From NCBI GenBank assembly GCA_963974935.1, contig CAXBEV010000014.1, forward strand, positions 29,734 through 93,733: 64,000 nucleotides of DNA, given 5' to 3'. Numbering within the stretch: position 1 is the first letter of the stretch; every line of letters starts with the position of its first letter. The stretch comes from UBA4479 sp963974935. Lineage in GTDB: Bacteria; Pseudomonadota; Alphaproteobacteria; Rhodospirillales; Casp-alpha2. This document shows, piece after piece, positions 47,938 through 56,841 of the stretch. A model generated the notes under the pieces. The model saw nothing but the letters and a program-made list of their open reading frames with translations, was not told where the DNA came from and did not search any database. Made by a program: the position numbers and the translations under genes.

Positions 47938-48996
47938 ATGTCGGGATCATCGCAGCCGAGTAACGGTGCTGAAATGGGGACGGTCAACGCAGACTCGCAC
48001 GGCGGTATCGTCGCCGTTACGCGGATATTTGCGCTCGCGATGACGGTCATGGCGTTCGTCTATCTGGCAAACAATGTTTTGAATTTTTGGTTCGATTGGC
48101 CGGGCGTCCCGACCATTTTCGGCATGTTCGGCTGGTTTGGCCTGAGCGCCCCCGATGGCGGCATTCCCAGCTTGGCTTGGGTCCAGTTGGCCATCTATGT
48201 GGGCACGTTCGCGGCCGTGGTGTTTATCGTCCTGGGCACCAAGCAGCGCACCTTGCATGCAGATTCTGAAATGCTGAGCGGGATCACCGGTTATATCGTG
48301 CGAGCCGCATTTTGGGCGGTGCTGCTGATCGGTATCACAGATGCGTTCATTTCGTTCCTGCGCGTCGAAGGCTTCATGGCCACGGTGTTTTCGGAAGACA
48401 TTGCCGACAAACTAGGACGCCCGACTTTCCGCGGCCACTATGTGCACTACCCACTGATCGTCGCTGGCCTCGTGATCGCATCGTTCAAGCGCACGCTGGG
48501 TTTCCATTGGCTAGCCGTGCTGATCGTCGCCGCCGAGTTGGCCATCGTTCTGGCGCGCTTCGTGTTTTCCTATGAGCAGGCCTTCATGGCCGATCTGGTG
48601 CGGTTTTGGTACGGCGCCCTGTTCTTGTTTGCGAGCCCCTACACCCTGATCAAAGAAGGGCATGTGCGGGTTGATATTTTATACGCGAGCTTCCGGCTGC
48701 CGGCCAAGGCTAGGTCCAACATCATCGGCTGCATCTTCTTAGGCTTGCCGCTGTGCTGGGTGATCTTGACCCTCGGCATGTGGGGTAGTGCCAGCGCCAT
48801 CAACGGCCCGCTTCTGACCTTCGAGGTCACGCAAAGCGGCTTTGGTCTGTATATCAAATACCTGCTGGCAGGCTTTTTGATGATCTTTGCTCTCTCAATG
48901 TTGGTGCAGTTCATGAGCTACATGCTGTCGAATATGGCGACGCTGCTGCACGAGCCGGGCCACACGCAGGACCTTGAAGAACATGCTGCGGTCTAA
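47938..48996 (+). CDS. TRAP transporter small permease, enlarged (DctQ-like)
   Basis: A membrane protein of 352 residues (ATG at 47938 after GGGGAAAAG; 47926 possible). Ordinary DctQ has about 170 residues and four helices. Here the DctQ-like unit is the C-terminal half (from about residue 185, FVFSYEQAFMADLVRFWYG to the end), including the family-like VRVDILYASF stretch. The N-terminal half adds about four helices with a conserved-looking loop rich in Gly and Pro between the first two. It lies between the binding protein and the large permease on the same strand. Confidence 0.87.
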   Translation: MSGSSQPSNGAEMGTVNADSHGGIVAVTRIFALAMTVMAFVYLANNVLNFWFDWPGVPTIFGMFGWFGLSAPDGGIPSLAWVQLAIYVGTFAAVVFIVLGTKQRTLHADSEMLSGITGYIVRAAFWAVLLIGITDAFISFLRVEGFMATVFSEDIADKLGRPTFRGHYVHYPLIVAGLVIASFKRTLGFHWLAVLIVAAELAIVLARFVFSYEQAFMADLVRFWYGALFLFASPYTLIKEGHVRVDILYASFRLPAKARSNIIGCIFLGLPLCWVILTLGMWGSASAINGPLLTFEVTQSGFGLYIKYLLAGFLMIFALSMLVQFMSYMLSNMATLLHEPGHTQDLEEHAAV

Positions 48997-49053
48997 CCTG
49001 CCGAAACGCGCCGTGCGCGCGGTCGCGCCACTGAAATAACTGGGTAAGAGTCC

Positions 49054-51717
49054 ATGGAACTATTTTTCCTTCTCGTCTTAATCGTCATCATGATGACCGC
49101 ACTAGGATCGGGTTTCCCCGTTGCATTCTCCTTGCCCGGCTCGGCGATTTTGACGATTGCGCTGGCCGCTGGTGCCGGCGTTTTATTTGAAGGCAATGTG
49201 GCAGCATACTTCGCGCACGGCGATCCGATACAGTGGCTATCAGCGGGCGTCACCAACTTCCGTGGCATTTATTGGGAACCTGAACGCGATACCTTGATCG
49301 CGATTCCGCTGTTCATCTTCATGGGCATCATGCTCGAGCGCTCGAAAATCGCCGAAGACCTTTTAATGACCATGGGCAAATTGTTTGGCCCGATTCCGGG
49401 CGGCATCGGTATCTCGGTGGTGATCGTCGGCGCGCTGTTGGCGGCGACCACCGGCATCGTCGGTGCGACTGTGGTCGCGATGGGCCTGATTTCGCTGCCG
49501 GTGATGCTGCGGGCAAAATATTCACACGCGTTGGCGACCGGGACTATCAGTGCATCGGGTACGCTGGGCCAAATCATTCCGCCGTCGATTGTGCTGATCA
49601 TCTTGGCAGACCAGTTGTCGAACGCTACCGATCAGGCATCGGCGCTGCGCACGCAAGACTACAAAGCCGGCACCGGGCAGTTCTCGTTACCGTCCGAATT
49701 CGGCATCACATCGACCAGTGCAGGCGACATGTTCCTTGGCGCCTTTATCCCGGGGATGGTTTTGGTCGGTCTATATATTACCTACATCCTAATCCTGGCC
49801 CTGTTCCGCCCGAAGCTGGCCCCAGCCGCACCGCACATGGGCGATTATAACCGGCAGTTCTGGATCAGGGTCGTGCTGGTTTTAGTGCCGCCGCTGGCGC
49901 TGATCTTTGCGGTGTTGGGCTCGATCATCATGGGTGTCGCCACCGTCAACCAGGCCGGCGCCATCGGTGCCGTGGGTGCGCTGATCATGGCCGGCTATCG
50001 CTTAGCGACCGGCAAAAAAGGCCAATATCACCCAGCGATCCTCGCCATCATTTCGTTCACGATTGTGGCGTATGCGGTCAATGCCTATGACATCAACGTC
50101 AAGAACATCGAAGGCAGCGACGGCTGGGCCGGCATCATTGTCGCGTCGATCGGCTCATTCGGCCTTTTGGTGTCGATCCTTTGGAGCGCGATCCGCGTCA
50201 ACAAACTCGACAACACCCTGACCGGCGTGATGGTTGAAACCGCGAAAACCACATCGCTGGTGTTCATCATCTTGTTGGGCGCCGCCATGCTGACCGCCGC
50301 GTTTCGCGCGTTCGGCGGCGAAGAAATCGTGCGCGACTTCCTGAGCGGTCTGCCCGGCGGTTTTGCCACCAAGTTCATCGTCGTCATGTTGGTGATCTTC
50401 ATACTCGGCTTCTTCTTGGATTTCATCGAGATCGCGGTCGTCGTGGTGCCGATCATCGCACCGATCCTGCTCGCCGACCCGACCGCCAACATCACCGCCG
50501 TGTGGCTCGGCGTGATGATCGGCGTCAACATGCAGACATCATTCCTAACCCCGCCGTTCGGTTTTGCGCTGTTCTATTTACGGGGGGTTGCGCCAAAAGA
50601 AGTGCGTACACTGTCGATGTACAAAGGGGTTATTCCGTTCATCGGGCTGCAATTGCTTGGCCTCGCCATCGTCGGCTTTTATCCGCCGCTGGTTAACTAT
50701 CTACCGTCGCGGGTTTATCTTGCCAGCGATAATGCCCCGCCGCCGGCCAATCCGCGCCTACAGTCCTGCATTCAGGATTATCTGTTCCCGGTCTATGACG
50801 CGCGCCAGGGTGAACTGATCGCAGCCATCGACAAAGCCAAGGCGCTTGATACCTCGACACTGCCAGAAGACATCCGCAAGGATTGGAACGAAAGTGTCGC
50901 TAAGGCCGCCAAAACCTTCGACATGGTCGCCGCCGTGCGCGCCACAGCTGCTGCCCGCGAAGACTTTGTGTCGACCTACAAGCCGGTCCACGCCGAAGCT
51001 CGTGCAATCCGCATCGCCATCGAAGCGCACATCCGCGATATCAAAAAAGCCCAAGACGAATTGGACGAAATGCGCTTTATTGAAAACGTCGATCCTGACG
51101 ACAAGGCCGACCTCGAAGCCGAATTGACGGTCTTGAACAACGAGTTGACGGACCTTCAGGGGCAAACGCCCGCCGGTTGGGAAGAAGCACAAAAAACCTA
51201 TCGGGAACTGGAAAAAGCCGAGCGCGTCGCCGAGCGAATGTACCAACGTAACGTCGACGAAGCCTATGAAGCGCTGCCGAAGCTCAAAGCCGTGATCGGT
51301 GACGCCGACAAACTCGCGGCCCTTGATGGCGAAATTCGCGCGCTTGTGGCGGCAATCAACGATCAATCCCCCGAAGCTGCGACCGAAACCATTAAGGCGG
51401 TCGAAGCAAAAATCACCGAGATCGCCGGCGCCAGCAAGATCAAGTCGCAACTGTATAAGGCGCGACGCGAATTGCGCGGCGACAAGCCCGAGCCGGATAA
51501 GGCGCAAGAACAACTGGCCAAAGCGATTGAGATATTCGCCGATGAAGTCATGTGGCGCCAAATTGCCGCCGGTGACATGCTGAGCGGGATCCAAAGCTTC
51601 GAAGCCGCCATCGCGAACACCATCGGGCTTCGCCAGCAGGCGCGCCTATCCCCTGAGCAAGGTAAGATCGTCGCCGGCTGCATTTCGGAACATCGCGACA
51701 TCTCATTGAGCTTCTGA
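49054..51717 (+). CDS. TRAP transporter large permease (DctM) with long C-terminal helical module
   Basis: The transport subunit of the TRAP system, 887 residues, about twice the usual 430. The DctM part has the family blocks FPVAFSLPGSAI, IPLFIFMGIMLERS, GATVVAMGLISLP, SGTLGQIIPPSI, the late IEIAVVVVPIIAPIL, and TSFLTPPFGFALFYLRG. It carries extra segments (about 190-215 and 325-385) and ends near residue 560. Residues 570-887 form a soluble, highly charged alpha-helical region with long coiled-coil-like stretches. The only two cysteines in the whole protein, Cys572 and Cys876, bound this module. I know no function for it. Confidence 0.92.
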   Translation: MELFFLLVLIVIMMTALGSGFPVAFSLPGSAILTIALAAGAGVLFEGNVAAYFAHGDPIQWLSAGVTNFRGIYWEPERDTLIAIPLFIFMGIMLERSKIAEDLLMTMGKLFGPIPGGIGISVVIVGALLAATTGIVGATVVAMGLISLPVMLRAKYSHALATGTISASGTLGQIIPPSIVLIILADQLSNATDQASALRTQDYKAGTGQFSLPSEFGITSTSAGDMFLGAFIPGMVLVGLYITYILILALFRPKLAPAAPHMGDYNRQFWIRVVLVLVPPLALIFAVLGSIIMGVATVNQAGAIGAVGALIMAGYRLATGKKGQYHPAILAIISFTIVAYAVNAYDINVKNIEGSDGWAGIIVASIGSFGLLVSILWSAIRVNKLDNTLTGVMVETAKTTSLVFIILLGAAMLTAAFRAFGGEEIVRDFLSGLPGGFATKFIVVMLVIFILGFFLDFIEIAVVVVPIIAPILLADPTANITAVWLGVMIGVNMQTSFLTPPFGFALFYLRGVAPKEVRTLSMYKGVIPFIGLQLLGLAIVGFYPPLVNYLPSRVYLASDNAPPPANPRLQSCIQDYLFPVYDARQGELIAAIDKAKALDTSTLPEDIRKDWNESVAKAAKTFDMVAAVRATAAAREDFVSTYKPVHAEARAIRIAIEAHIRDIKKAQDELDEMRFIENVDPDDKADLEAELTVLNNELTDLQGQTPAGWEEAQKTYRELEKAERVAERMYQRNVDEAYEALPKLKAVIGDADKLAALDGEIRALVAAINDQSPEAATETIKAVEAKITEIAGASKIKSQLYKARRELRGDKPEPDKAQEQLAKAIEIFADEVMWRQIAAGDMLSGIQSFEAAIANTIGLRQQARLSPEQGKIVAGCISEHRDISLSF

Positions 51718-51781
51718 CGCGTACCATTCTATGGGGGGGCAATGGCCACCCGACGGAATTGCGAAGGATTGAGATGACATT

Positions 51782-52624
51782 ATGAGCGGGATCATTGTTG
51801 CAGCGCTATGGATGACCGGCGCGCTTGTCTCGTTCATGAGCATGGCGATTGCCGGACGTGAACTGTCGGCAGAGCTCGGCACCTTTGAGATTTTGTTCTT
51901 CCGCAGCGCGATTGGCTTGCTGGTGGTGTGCGCCGTGCTCAGCCGCGCCGGCTGGCATCATATCAAGACCGAACATTTCGGCCTGCATCTGATCCGCAAT
52001 ATCGCGCACTACGTCGGTCAGTACGGTTGGTTCTTTGCGATCTCACTGATTCCGTTGGCGCAGGTGTTCGCGCTGGAATTCACGGTGCCGATCTGGATGG
52101 CGCTGTTCGCTCCGCTTTTATTGGGCGAGCGGGTCACGCTGCTGCGCGCACTCGTCATCGCCATCGGCTTTTCCGGGATTTTGATTATCCTGCGCCCGGG
52201 CATGGTACCGTTGGACATCGGCACGCTGAGCGCGCTGATCGGGGCACTCGGCTATGCCCTCGCACACACGCTGACGAAAAAAATCACCCGCACCGACAGT
52301 CCGCTCGCTGTAATCTTCTTCATGACAGTGTTGCAGTTGCCGATGGGCGCCGTGCCGTCGGCGTTTGAGTGGATTACGCCAACGACGGCCATGTATCCGT
52401 GGCTGTTGGTCGTCGGCGTCACGGCGCTCAGCGCACACTACTGCTTAGCCCGCGCCTTTGCGCATGCCGACGCCGTGGTCGTGATCCCAATGGACTTTCT
52501 ACGCCTGCCGCTGATCGCCGTCGTCGGCCTGGTGGTCTATCATGAGCCGCTCGACCCCTGGGTCCTGGCGGGTGCCGCCGTGATCTGTGGCGGCATCTTC
52601 TTGAGCATTCTCAAAGAACGCTGA
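51782..52624 (+). CDS. DMT superfamily (EamA) permease
   Basis: A ten-helix inner-membrane permease of 280 residues made of two EamA repeats. The first has LEFTVPIWMALFAPLLLGERVTLLRALVIAIGFSGILIILRPG; the second ends DFLRLPLIAVVGLVVYHEPLDPWVLAGAAVICGG. Relatives export amino acids, metabolites or S-adenosylmethionine. Its start is 64 bases after the TRAP gene, so co-transcription is possible but not certain. The stop is near a large inverted repeat. Confidence 0.9.
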   Translation: MSGIIVAALWMTGALVSFMSMAIAGRELSAELGTFEILFFRSAIGLLVVCAVLSRAGWHHIKTEHFGLHLIRNIAHYVGQYGWFFAISLIPLAQVFALEFTVPIWMALFAPLLLGERVTLLRALVIAIGFSGILIILRPGMVPLDIGTLSALIGALGYALAHTLTKKITRTDSPLAVIFFMTVLQLPMGAVPSAFEWITPTTAMYPWLLVVGVTALSAHYCLARAFAHADAVVVIPMDFLRLPLIAVVGLVVYHEPLDPWVLAGAAVICGGIFLSILKER

Positions 52625-52664
52625 CGCAAGCACACCCTCGTACCGCGCACCCTCCTGCCGCCCC

Positions 52665-52713
52665 CCTCCCTCGGCATCATCCTGAACTTGATTCAGGATG
52701 ATGCCGAGGGAGG
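52665..52713. repeat. perfect inverted repeat at a convergent junction
   Basis: Arms of 22 bases (52665-52686 and 52692-52713) are perfect complements around the loop CTTGA. The arm begins CCTCCCTCGGCATC. It lies between the EamA gene and the convergent AraC gene, where it can serve as a bidirectional transcription stop or be a dispersed REP-like element. Confidence 0.8.
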
Positions 52714-52791
52714 TGCGTAGCGAGGAAATGTTATATGCGGTTTGCGAGGGCACGCCGACCACATCCCCGGCCCCATAAAAGAACGAATACG

Positions 52792-53565
52792 CTAAGCGAT
52801 CCGACGCGCGCGTTTGATGTCGGCGGGGTTGGCGCCGAATTGACGCTGGAAAGCACGGCTGAGCGCTTCGGGGCTGGTGTAGCCGTAACGCCTGGCGACC
52901 GATTGCACCCGCTCGCCGCGGTCGAGGTCTTGGCGGGCTAGGGTCATTCGCCAACGTCGGAGGTAGCCCTGCGGCGTTTCGCCGACCATCTTTCGGAAGA
53001 CTTCGCAGAAACGGCTCAATGACATGCCGGCGTGGGCCGCAAGGTCGTCGTTGCGCCAATCCCGGCCAGGTGCGTCGTGCATAGCGACGATGGCCCGGCT
53101 CAGGCGCGCGTCGGCAAGACCTGCGATCAAGCCGGTTTCGGTGCCGCCGGATTCGATCTGCGCGCGCAGGATGCGGATCAGCAGCACTTCGGCAAGCCGG
53201 CTCAGCGCCGTCTCAGCACCGCAGCGTGCAGCGCGAGCTTCATTCATAAAGACGCGGAGCAACAGCGCGGTTTCTTCATCTTCGACGGCGAGCGCCAAGG
53301 TCGATGGCAGCGCGGCCAGCATCGGGTTGGCACCGCCGCCCCAGTCCACGACGGCTTCAACCAGCACCTGTTCGCCCGGCGGCTCAGCGACGGCGCGCCC
53401 GGTCGGCGAAAAAATCACCCGGCTCGGCGTATCGCTGCCATGTTTGGTCAACACGCGCATGTTGCCGTGGCCCGGCGCGCAAATCGATACCTGTAGGGAA
53501 AACCGCTGGATCAACGCCGACAAACGGTCGTAGCGGACATTTCCAATCGAGGCGTTATCCGGCAT
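52792..53565 (-). CDS. AraC-family transcriptional regulator (cupin_6 type)
   Basis: A 257-residue regulator. The frame opens at 53691, but the ATG at 53565 (MPDNASIGNVRYDRLSAL) follows AGAGGATCG and is preferred. The N-terminal half is a cupin_6-like sensor (FSLQVSICAPGHGNMRVLTK). The C-terminal half has two helix-turn-helix motifs (LAAHAGMSLSRFCEVFRK and VARRYGYTSPEALSRAFQRQFG). It diverges from a peroxiredoxin-like gene, with about 150 bases between the starts, and probably controls it. The ligand is unknown. Confidence 0.92.
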   Translation of the reverse strand: MPDNASIGNVRYDRLSALIQRFSLQVSICAPGHGNMRVLTKHGSDTPSRVIFSPTGRAVAEPPGEQVLVEAVVDWGGGANPMLAALPSTLALAVEDEETALLLRVFMNEARAARCGAETALSRLAEVLLIRILRAQIESGGTETGLIAGLADARLSRAIVAMHDAPGRDWRNDDLAAHAGMSLSRFCEVFRKMVGETPQGYLRRWRMTLARQDLDRGERVQSVARRYGYTSPEALSRAFQRQFGANPADIKRARRIA

Positions 53566-53716
53566 GGAACGATCCTCTGCGATCAATTTCGAGGTTTTAG
53601 TCACTTCTTTCGTATTTTTCAGATTAAAACACCGAGTAGGGTCAACGTCAATAAACCCCCTGGCGCCCGGCTTAGGTCGCCCATATGACACACGAAACCT
53701 GGAAAGGACGTTTTAC

Positions 53717-54253
53717 ATGTTAATGCCCCGCGAAATAGTCCCCGCTTTGACCCTGCCAACCCTGGATCAAGGCACGTTCGATGTGCTGAACGACGCAAGC
53801 GAGCGCGGCACGGTGATTTGCTTCTATCGCGGTCTGCACTGCCCGATCTGCGCGAATTACCTGACCGAGCTTGAGAAGCGCACCGCTGATTTTGCCGAGC
53901 GCGGTGTAAAAACCATCGCCATCAGTTCTGACGGCGAGCAGCGCACCCGCGACATGGCCGACAAAATCGGTGCGAAAGACCTGCGCTTTGCCTACGATCT
54001 GCCCCTCGACAAAGCCCGCGAGTGGGGCCTGTTCATCTCGACTGGGCGCGGCAAGACGTCCATCGGCATTGAGGAGCCCGACTTGTTCGCAGAGCCCGGC
54101 CTGTTCATGGTGCAGCCCGACGGCAAACTATATTACGCATCGGTGCAAACCATGCCGTTCGTGCGCCCGCACTTTTCGGAACTGGTTTCCGCCCTCGATT
54201 TCGCAATTGAAAAGAATTACCCGGCGCGAGGTGAATACACCGGCGCGGTGTAA
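53717..54253 (+). CDS. peroxiredoxin-like AhpC/TSA family protein
   Basis: A thioredoxin-fold protein of 178 residues. The frame opens at 53564, but the ATG at 53717 follows GGAAAGG and fits the family start. The active-site region is FYRGLHCPICANYLTELEK, with a CPIC motif in which the first Cys is the likely peroxidatic or resolving residue (usual peroxiredoxins have Thr-x-x-Cys). ISSDGEQRTRDMADKIG follows the AhpC pattern. It probably reduces peroxides or acts as a thiol sensor. The divergent AraC-type gene is the likely regulator. Confidence 0.88.
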   Translation: MLMPREIVPALTLPTLDQGTFDVLNDASERGTVICFYRGLHCPICANYLTELEKRTADFAERGVKTIAISSDGEQRTRDMADKIGAKDLRFAYDLPLDKAREWGLFISTGRGKTSIGIEEPDLFAEPGLFMVQPDGKLYYASVQTMPFVRPHFSELVSALDFAIEKNYPARGEYTGAV

Positions 54254-54269
54254 GTCGTCCGCAGGGAGG

Positions 54270-54348
54270 TCCCGGATCGCGCGTTGCGCGTCCGGGATGA
54301 CGATGTTTGAAATGTCGTCATCCCGGGCAAGCGCAGCGCGACCCGGGA
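54270..54348. repeat. REP-like composite inverted repeat
   Basis: Two imperfect 34-base arms with TCCCGG...TCCGGGATGACGA and TCGTCATCCCGGG...ACCCGGGA face each other across about 11 bases; each arm is itself palindromic. A T run follows near 54356. The CGTCATCCC core is shared with the repeat at 15.3 kb, so they may belong to one family. It lies between the peroxiredoxin gene and aspS. Confidence 0.72.
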
Positions 54349-54475
54349 AGTCGCATTTTTCGTTAATTTCGCCGGTGCCCTTGGCGAAAAAACAAATACA
54401 GCCTTGACCTTCGGGGCCAAAAGCAGCACGTAAACGGGCGTTTTCATAGCACTTCGACCGATCGGAAAGCACGAC

Positions 54476-56281
54476 ATGTCAGACAACCCCTACCGCACCC
54501 ATACGTGTAACGAACTCCGCGCCTCACATGTGGGTGAAGTCGTCCGGTTGAGCGGCTGGATTCACAACAAACGCGATCACGGCGGCCTGATCTTTATCGA
54601 CCTGCGCGACCGCAAGGGCCTGACCCAGTGCGTGATCGACAGTCAAAGCGCGCTGTTCGAGCTGATCGACAACACCCGCATCGAAAGCGTGATCACGGTC
54701 GAAGGCAAAGTCATCGCGCGCACACCGGAAACCATCAACCCGAACATGGATACCGGCGAGATTGAAGTGCAGATGTCGACGCTGACCGTGCAGTCGACTG
54801 CAGACGTGCTGCCGTTCCAGGTTGGATCCAAAGAAGATGTCTCCGAAGAGCTGCGCCTCACGTATCGCTATCTCGACCTGCGGCGCGAGCGGCTGCACAA
54901 CAACATCAAGCTGCGCTCCAACATCATCAACGAAATCCGCGCGCAAATGGTGGCGCGGGACTTCTTGGAAATTCAAACGCCGATCCTGACCGCGAGCTCG
55001 CCGGAAGGTGCACGTGACTTTTTGGTGCCGAGCCGCCGCTTCCCAGGCAAGTTTTATGCGCTGCCGCAAGCGCCGCAGCAGTTCAAACAGCTGTTGATGG
55101 TTTCCGGCTTTGAGCGCTATTTCCAAATTGCGCCGAGCTTCCGCGACGAAGACGCCCGCGCCGACCGCTCGCCGGGCGAGTTTTATCAGTTCGATATGGA
55201 GATGTCGTTCTGCACCCAAGACGACGTGTTCGAGGTTGTCGAAAGCACGCTGCACGCGGTGTTCGAGAAATATTCAAAAGGTAAGACCGTGGCGCCGATG
55301 CCGTGCCCGCGCATTCCGTTCCTGGAAGCGATGGAGAAATATGGCTCGGACAAGCCAGATCTGCGCAACCCGCTGATTTTGCACAATGTCTCAGATATTT
55401 TCGCAGGCTCGGGCTTCAAACTATTTGCCGGCATGATCGCCGATAAGGGTGCGGTCGTGCGCGCCGTCAAAGCGCCGGGTGCCTGCACCAAGCCGCGCAA
55501 GTATTATGATGATCTGAACGAGTGGGCACGCAACGAAGGCTATGGCGGACTCGGCTACATCATTCGCAACGAAGACGGCGAATTCCGTGGGCCGATTGCC
55601 AAGAACCTTGAGCCGGGCGAATGCGAAGCGCTGTTCACCCAGTGCGAAGCCGTACCGGGCGATTCGCTTTTCTTCGTCGCCGGCCAGCCGGATGTGATTT
55701 CCAAGTACGTTGGCATCGTCCGCAACAAAATCTGTGACTCACTTGAGCTGCGCGAGACCGACACCTTCCGATTCTGCTGGGTGGTCGACTTCCCGATGTT
55801 CGAGTTCGACGAAAAAACCCAGAAGATCGAATTTTCGCACAATCCGTTTTCGATGCCGCAAGGTGGTATGGAAGCGCTGGAAACCATGGACCCGCTCGAC
55901 ATCAAGGCGTTCCAATACGACATCGTGTGCAATGGGGTTGAGCTTTCCAGCGGCGCGATCCGGAACCACAAACCGGAAATTATGTACAAAGCGTTTGAGA
56001 TTGCCGGCTATCCGCCGTCGGTTGTCGACGAACGTTTCTCGGGCATGATCACGGCGTTCAAATTCGGTGCCCCGCCACACGGTGGCTGCGCGCCCGGCAT
56101 CGACCGCATCGTCATGCTGTTGGCTGAAGAAGACAACATCCGCGAAGTGATTCCGTTCCCGATGAACCAGCAGGCGCAAGACCTGATGATGCAGGCGCCT
56201 GCCGCGGTCACGCCGCTGCAGCTCAAGGAACTCGGCATCACGGTGACGCCGCAAAAGAAGAAACCTTCCGGCGGCGCTTAA
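54476..56281 (+). CDS. aspS: aspartyl-tRNA synthetase
   Basis: A class IIb synthetase of 601 residues that charges tRNA-Asp (in many alphaproteobacteria also tRNA-Asn). It has the OB anticodon domain (GWIHNKRDHGGLIFIDLRDR), motif 1 near IRAQMVARDFLEIQTPIL, motif 2 in YFQIAPSFRDEDARADR, the bacterial GAD insertion domain, and motif 3 in GAPPHGGCAPGIDRIVML. Length is usual. Its stop overlaps the convergent PNPOx gene by four bases. Confidence 0.97.
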   Translation: MSDNPYRTHTCNELRASHVGEVVRLSGWIHNKRDHGGLIFIDLRDRKGLTQCVIDSQSALFELIDNTRIESVITVEGKVIARTPETINPNMDTGEIEVQMSTLTVQSTADVLPFQVGSKEDVSEELRLTYRYLDLRRERLHNNIKLRSNIINEIRAQMVARDFLEIQTPILTASSPEGARDFLVPSRRFPGKFYALPQAPQQFKQLLMVSGFERYFQIAPSFRDEDARADRSPGEFYQFDMEMSFCTQDDVFEVVESTLHAVFEKYSKGKTVAPMPCPRIPFLEAMEKYGSDKPDLRNPLILHNVSDIFAGSGFKLFAGMIADKGAVVRAVKAPGACTKPRKYYDDLNEWARNEGYGGLGYIIRNEDGEFRGPIAKNLEPGECEALFTQCEAVPGDSLFFVAGQPDVISKYVGIVRNKICDSLELRETDTFRFCWVVDFPMFEFDEKTQKIEFSHNPFSMPQGGMEALETMDPLDIKAFQYDIVCNGVELSSGAIRNHKPEIMYKAFEIAGYPPSVVDERFSGMITAFKFGAPPHGGCAPGIDRIVMLLAEEDNIREVIPFPMNQQAQDLMMQAPAAVTPLQLKELGITVTPQKKKPSGGA

Positions 56282-56724
56282 GGCGCGGTCAGGGTCGCGA
56301 TCCAGGCGGCGCGGAGCTCTTCTTCGGTTGCGCCGTCGTCATAGGCCGGGGTTTCAAGCGGCAACGCTTTGGTGACGGTGATCACGACAATCCGCTGAAT
56401 ACGGTTCGACAAGTCGCCCCAACGGTCAAAGTGCGATCGCAGGGCGTCGAAGGCGTCCGATCCCTTTTCAATTATCTCTGCAATGCCGCGCGCACGAAAT
56501 CCGCGTCGCATGATCGGGTCGACAAAACTCACCTCGACTCTCGGGTCCGCGCGAAGGTTTTCCGTCGAGCCGGGGGAGCGGATATCGCCGTAAGCGATGG
56601 TGTTTTCATCAATCGCAACGAACGTGCCCTTCGGCGACACCGACGGCCCGTGATCTTTGTTGAGCGTGGCAACAAAGCCGAGTCGCTGCTTTTCCAAGGT
56701 CGCAATCATATGCTCGCTGAGCAT
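56278..56724 (-). CDS. pyridoxamine 5'-phosphate oxidase-fold protein
   Basis: A split-barrel flavin-binding protein of 148 residues. It begins with LGFVATLNKDHGPSVSPKGTF and has the GDIRSPGSTENLRADPRVEVSFVDP block of the PNPOx-like family that binds FMN or F420-like cofactors. The C-terminal PLP-specific part of PdxH is absent, so it is not a true pyridoxamine oxidase. An AAAAGGAGG-type ribosome-binding site precedes the ATG. Function is unknown; redox detoxification is typical for the family. Confidence 0.85.
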   Translation of the reverse strand: MLSEHMIATLEKQRLGFVATLNKDHGPSVSPKGTFVAIDENTIAYGDIRSPGSTENLRADPRVEVSFVDPIMRRGFRARGIAEIIEKGSDAFDALRSHFDRWGDLSNRIQRIVVITVTKALPLETPAYDDGATEEELRAAWIATLTAP

Positions 56725-56841
56725 GAGACCTCCTTTTTTATGGCCACGCAGACCGCACCTGGGTGTCTGCTTTTAGAAGACGATCTCCGTCTAGCTGTCA
56801 TAGCATCAGATCTCAGCAACCACCAAACAACGAAATGTTCC

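Noticed and set aside
50758..51594. 278-codon minus-strand frame under the DctM extension
   Set aside because: Mirror frame of the helical, Ala/Lys/Glu-rich extension; no start signal and no family features.
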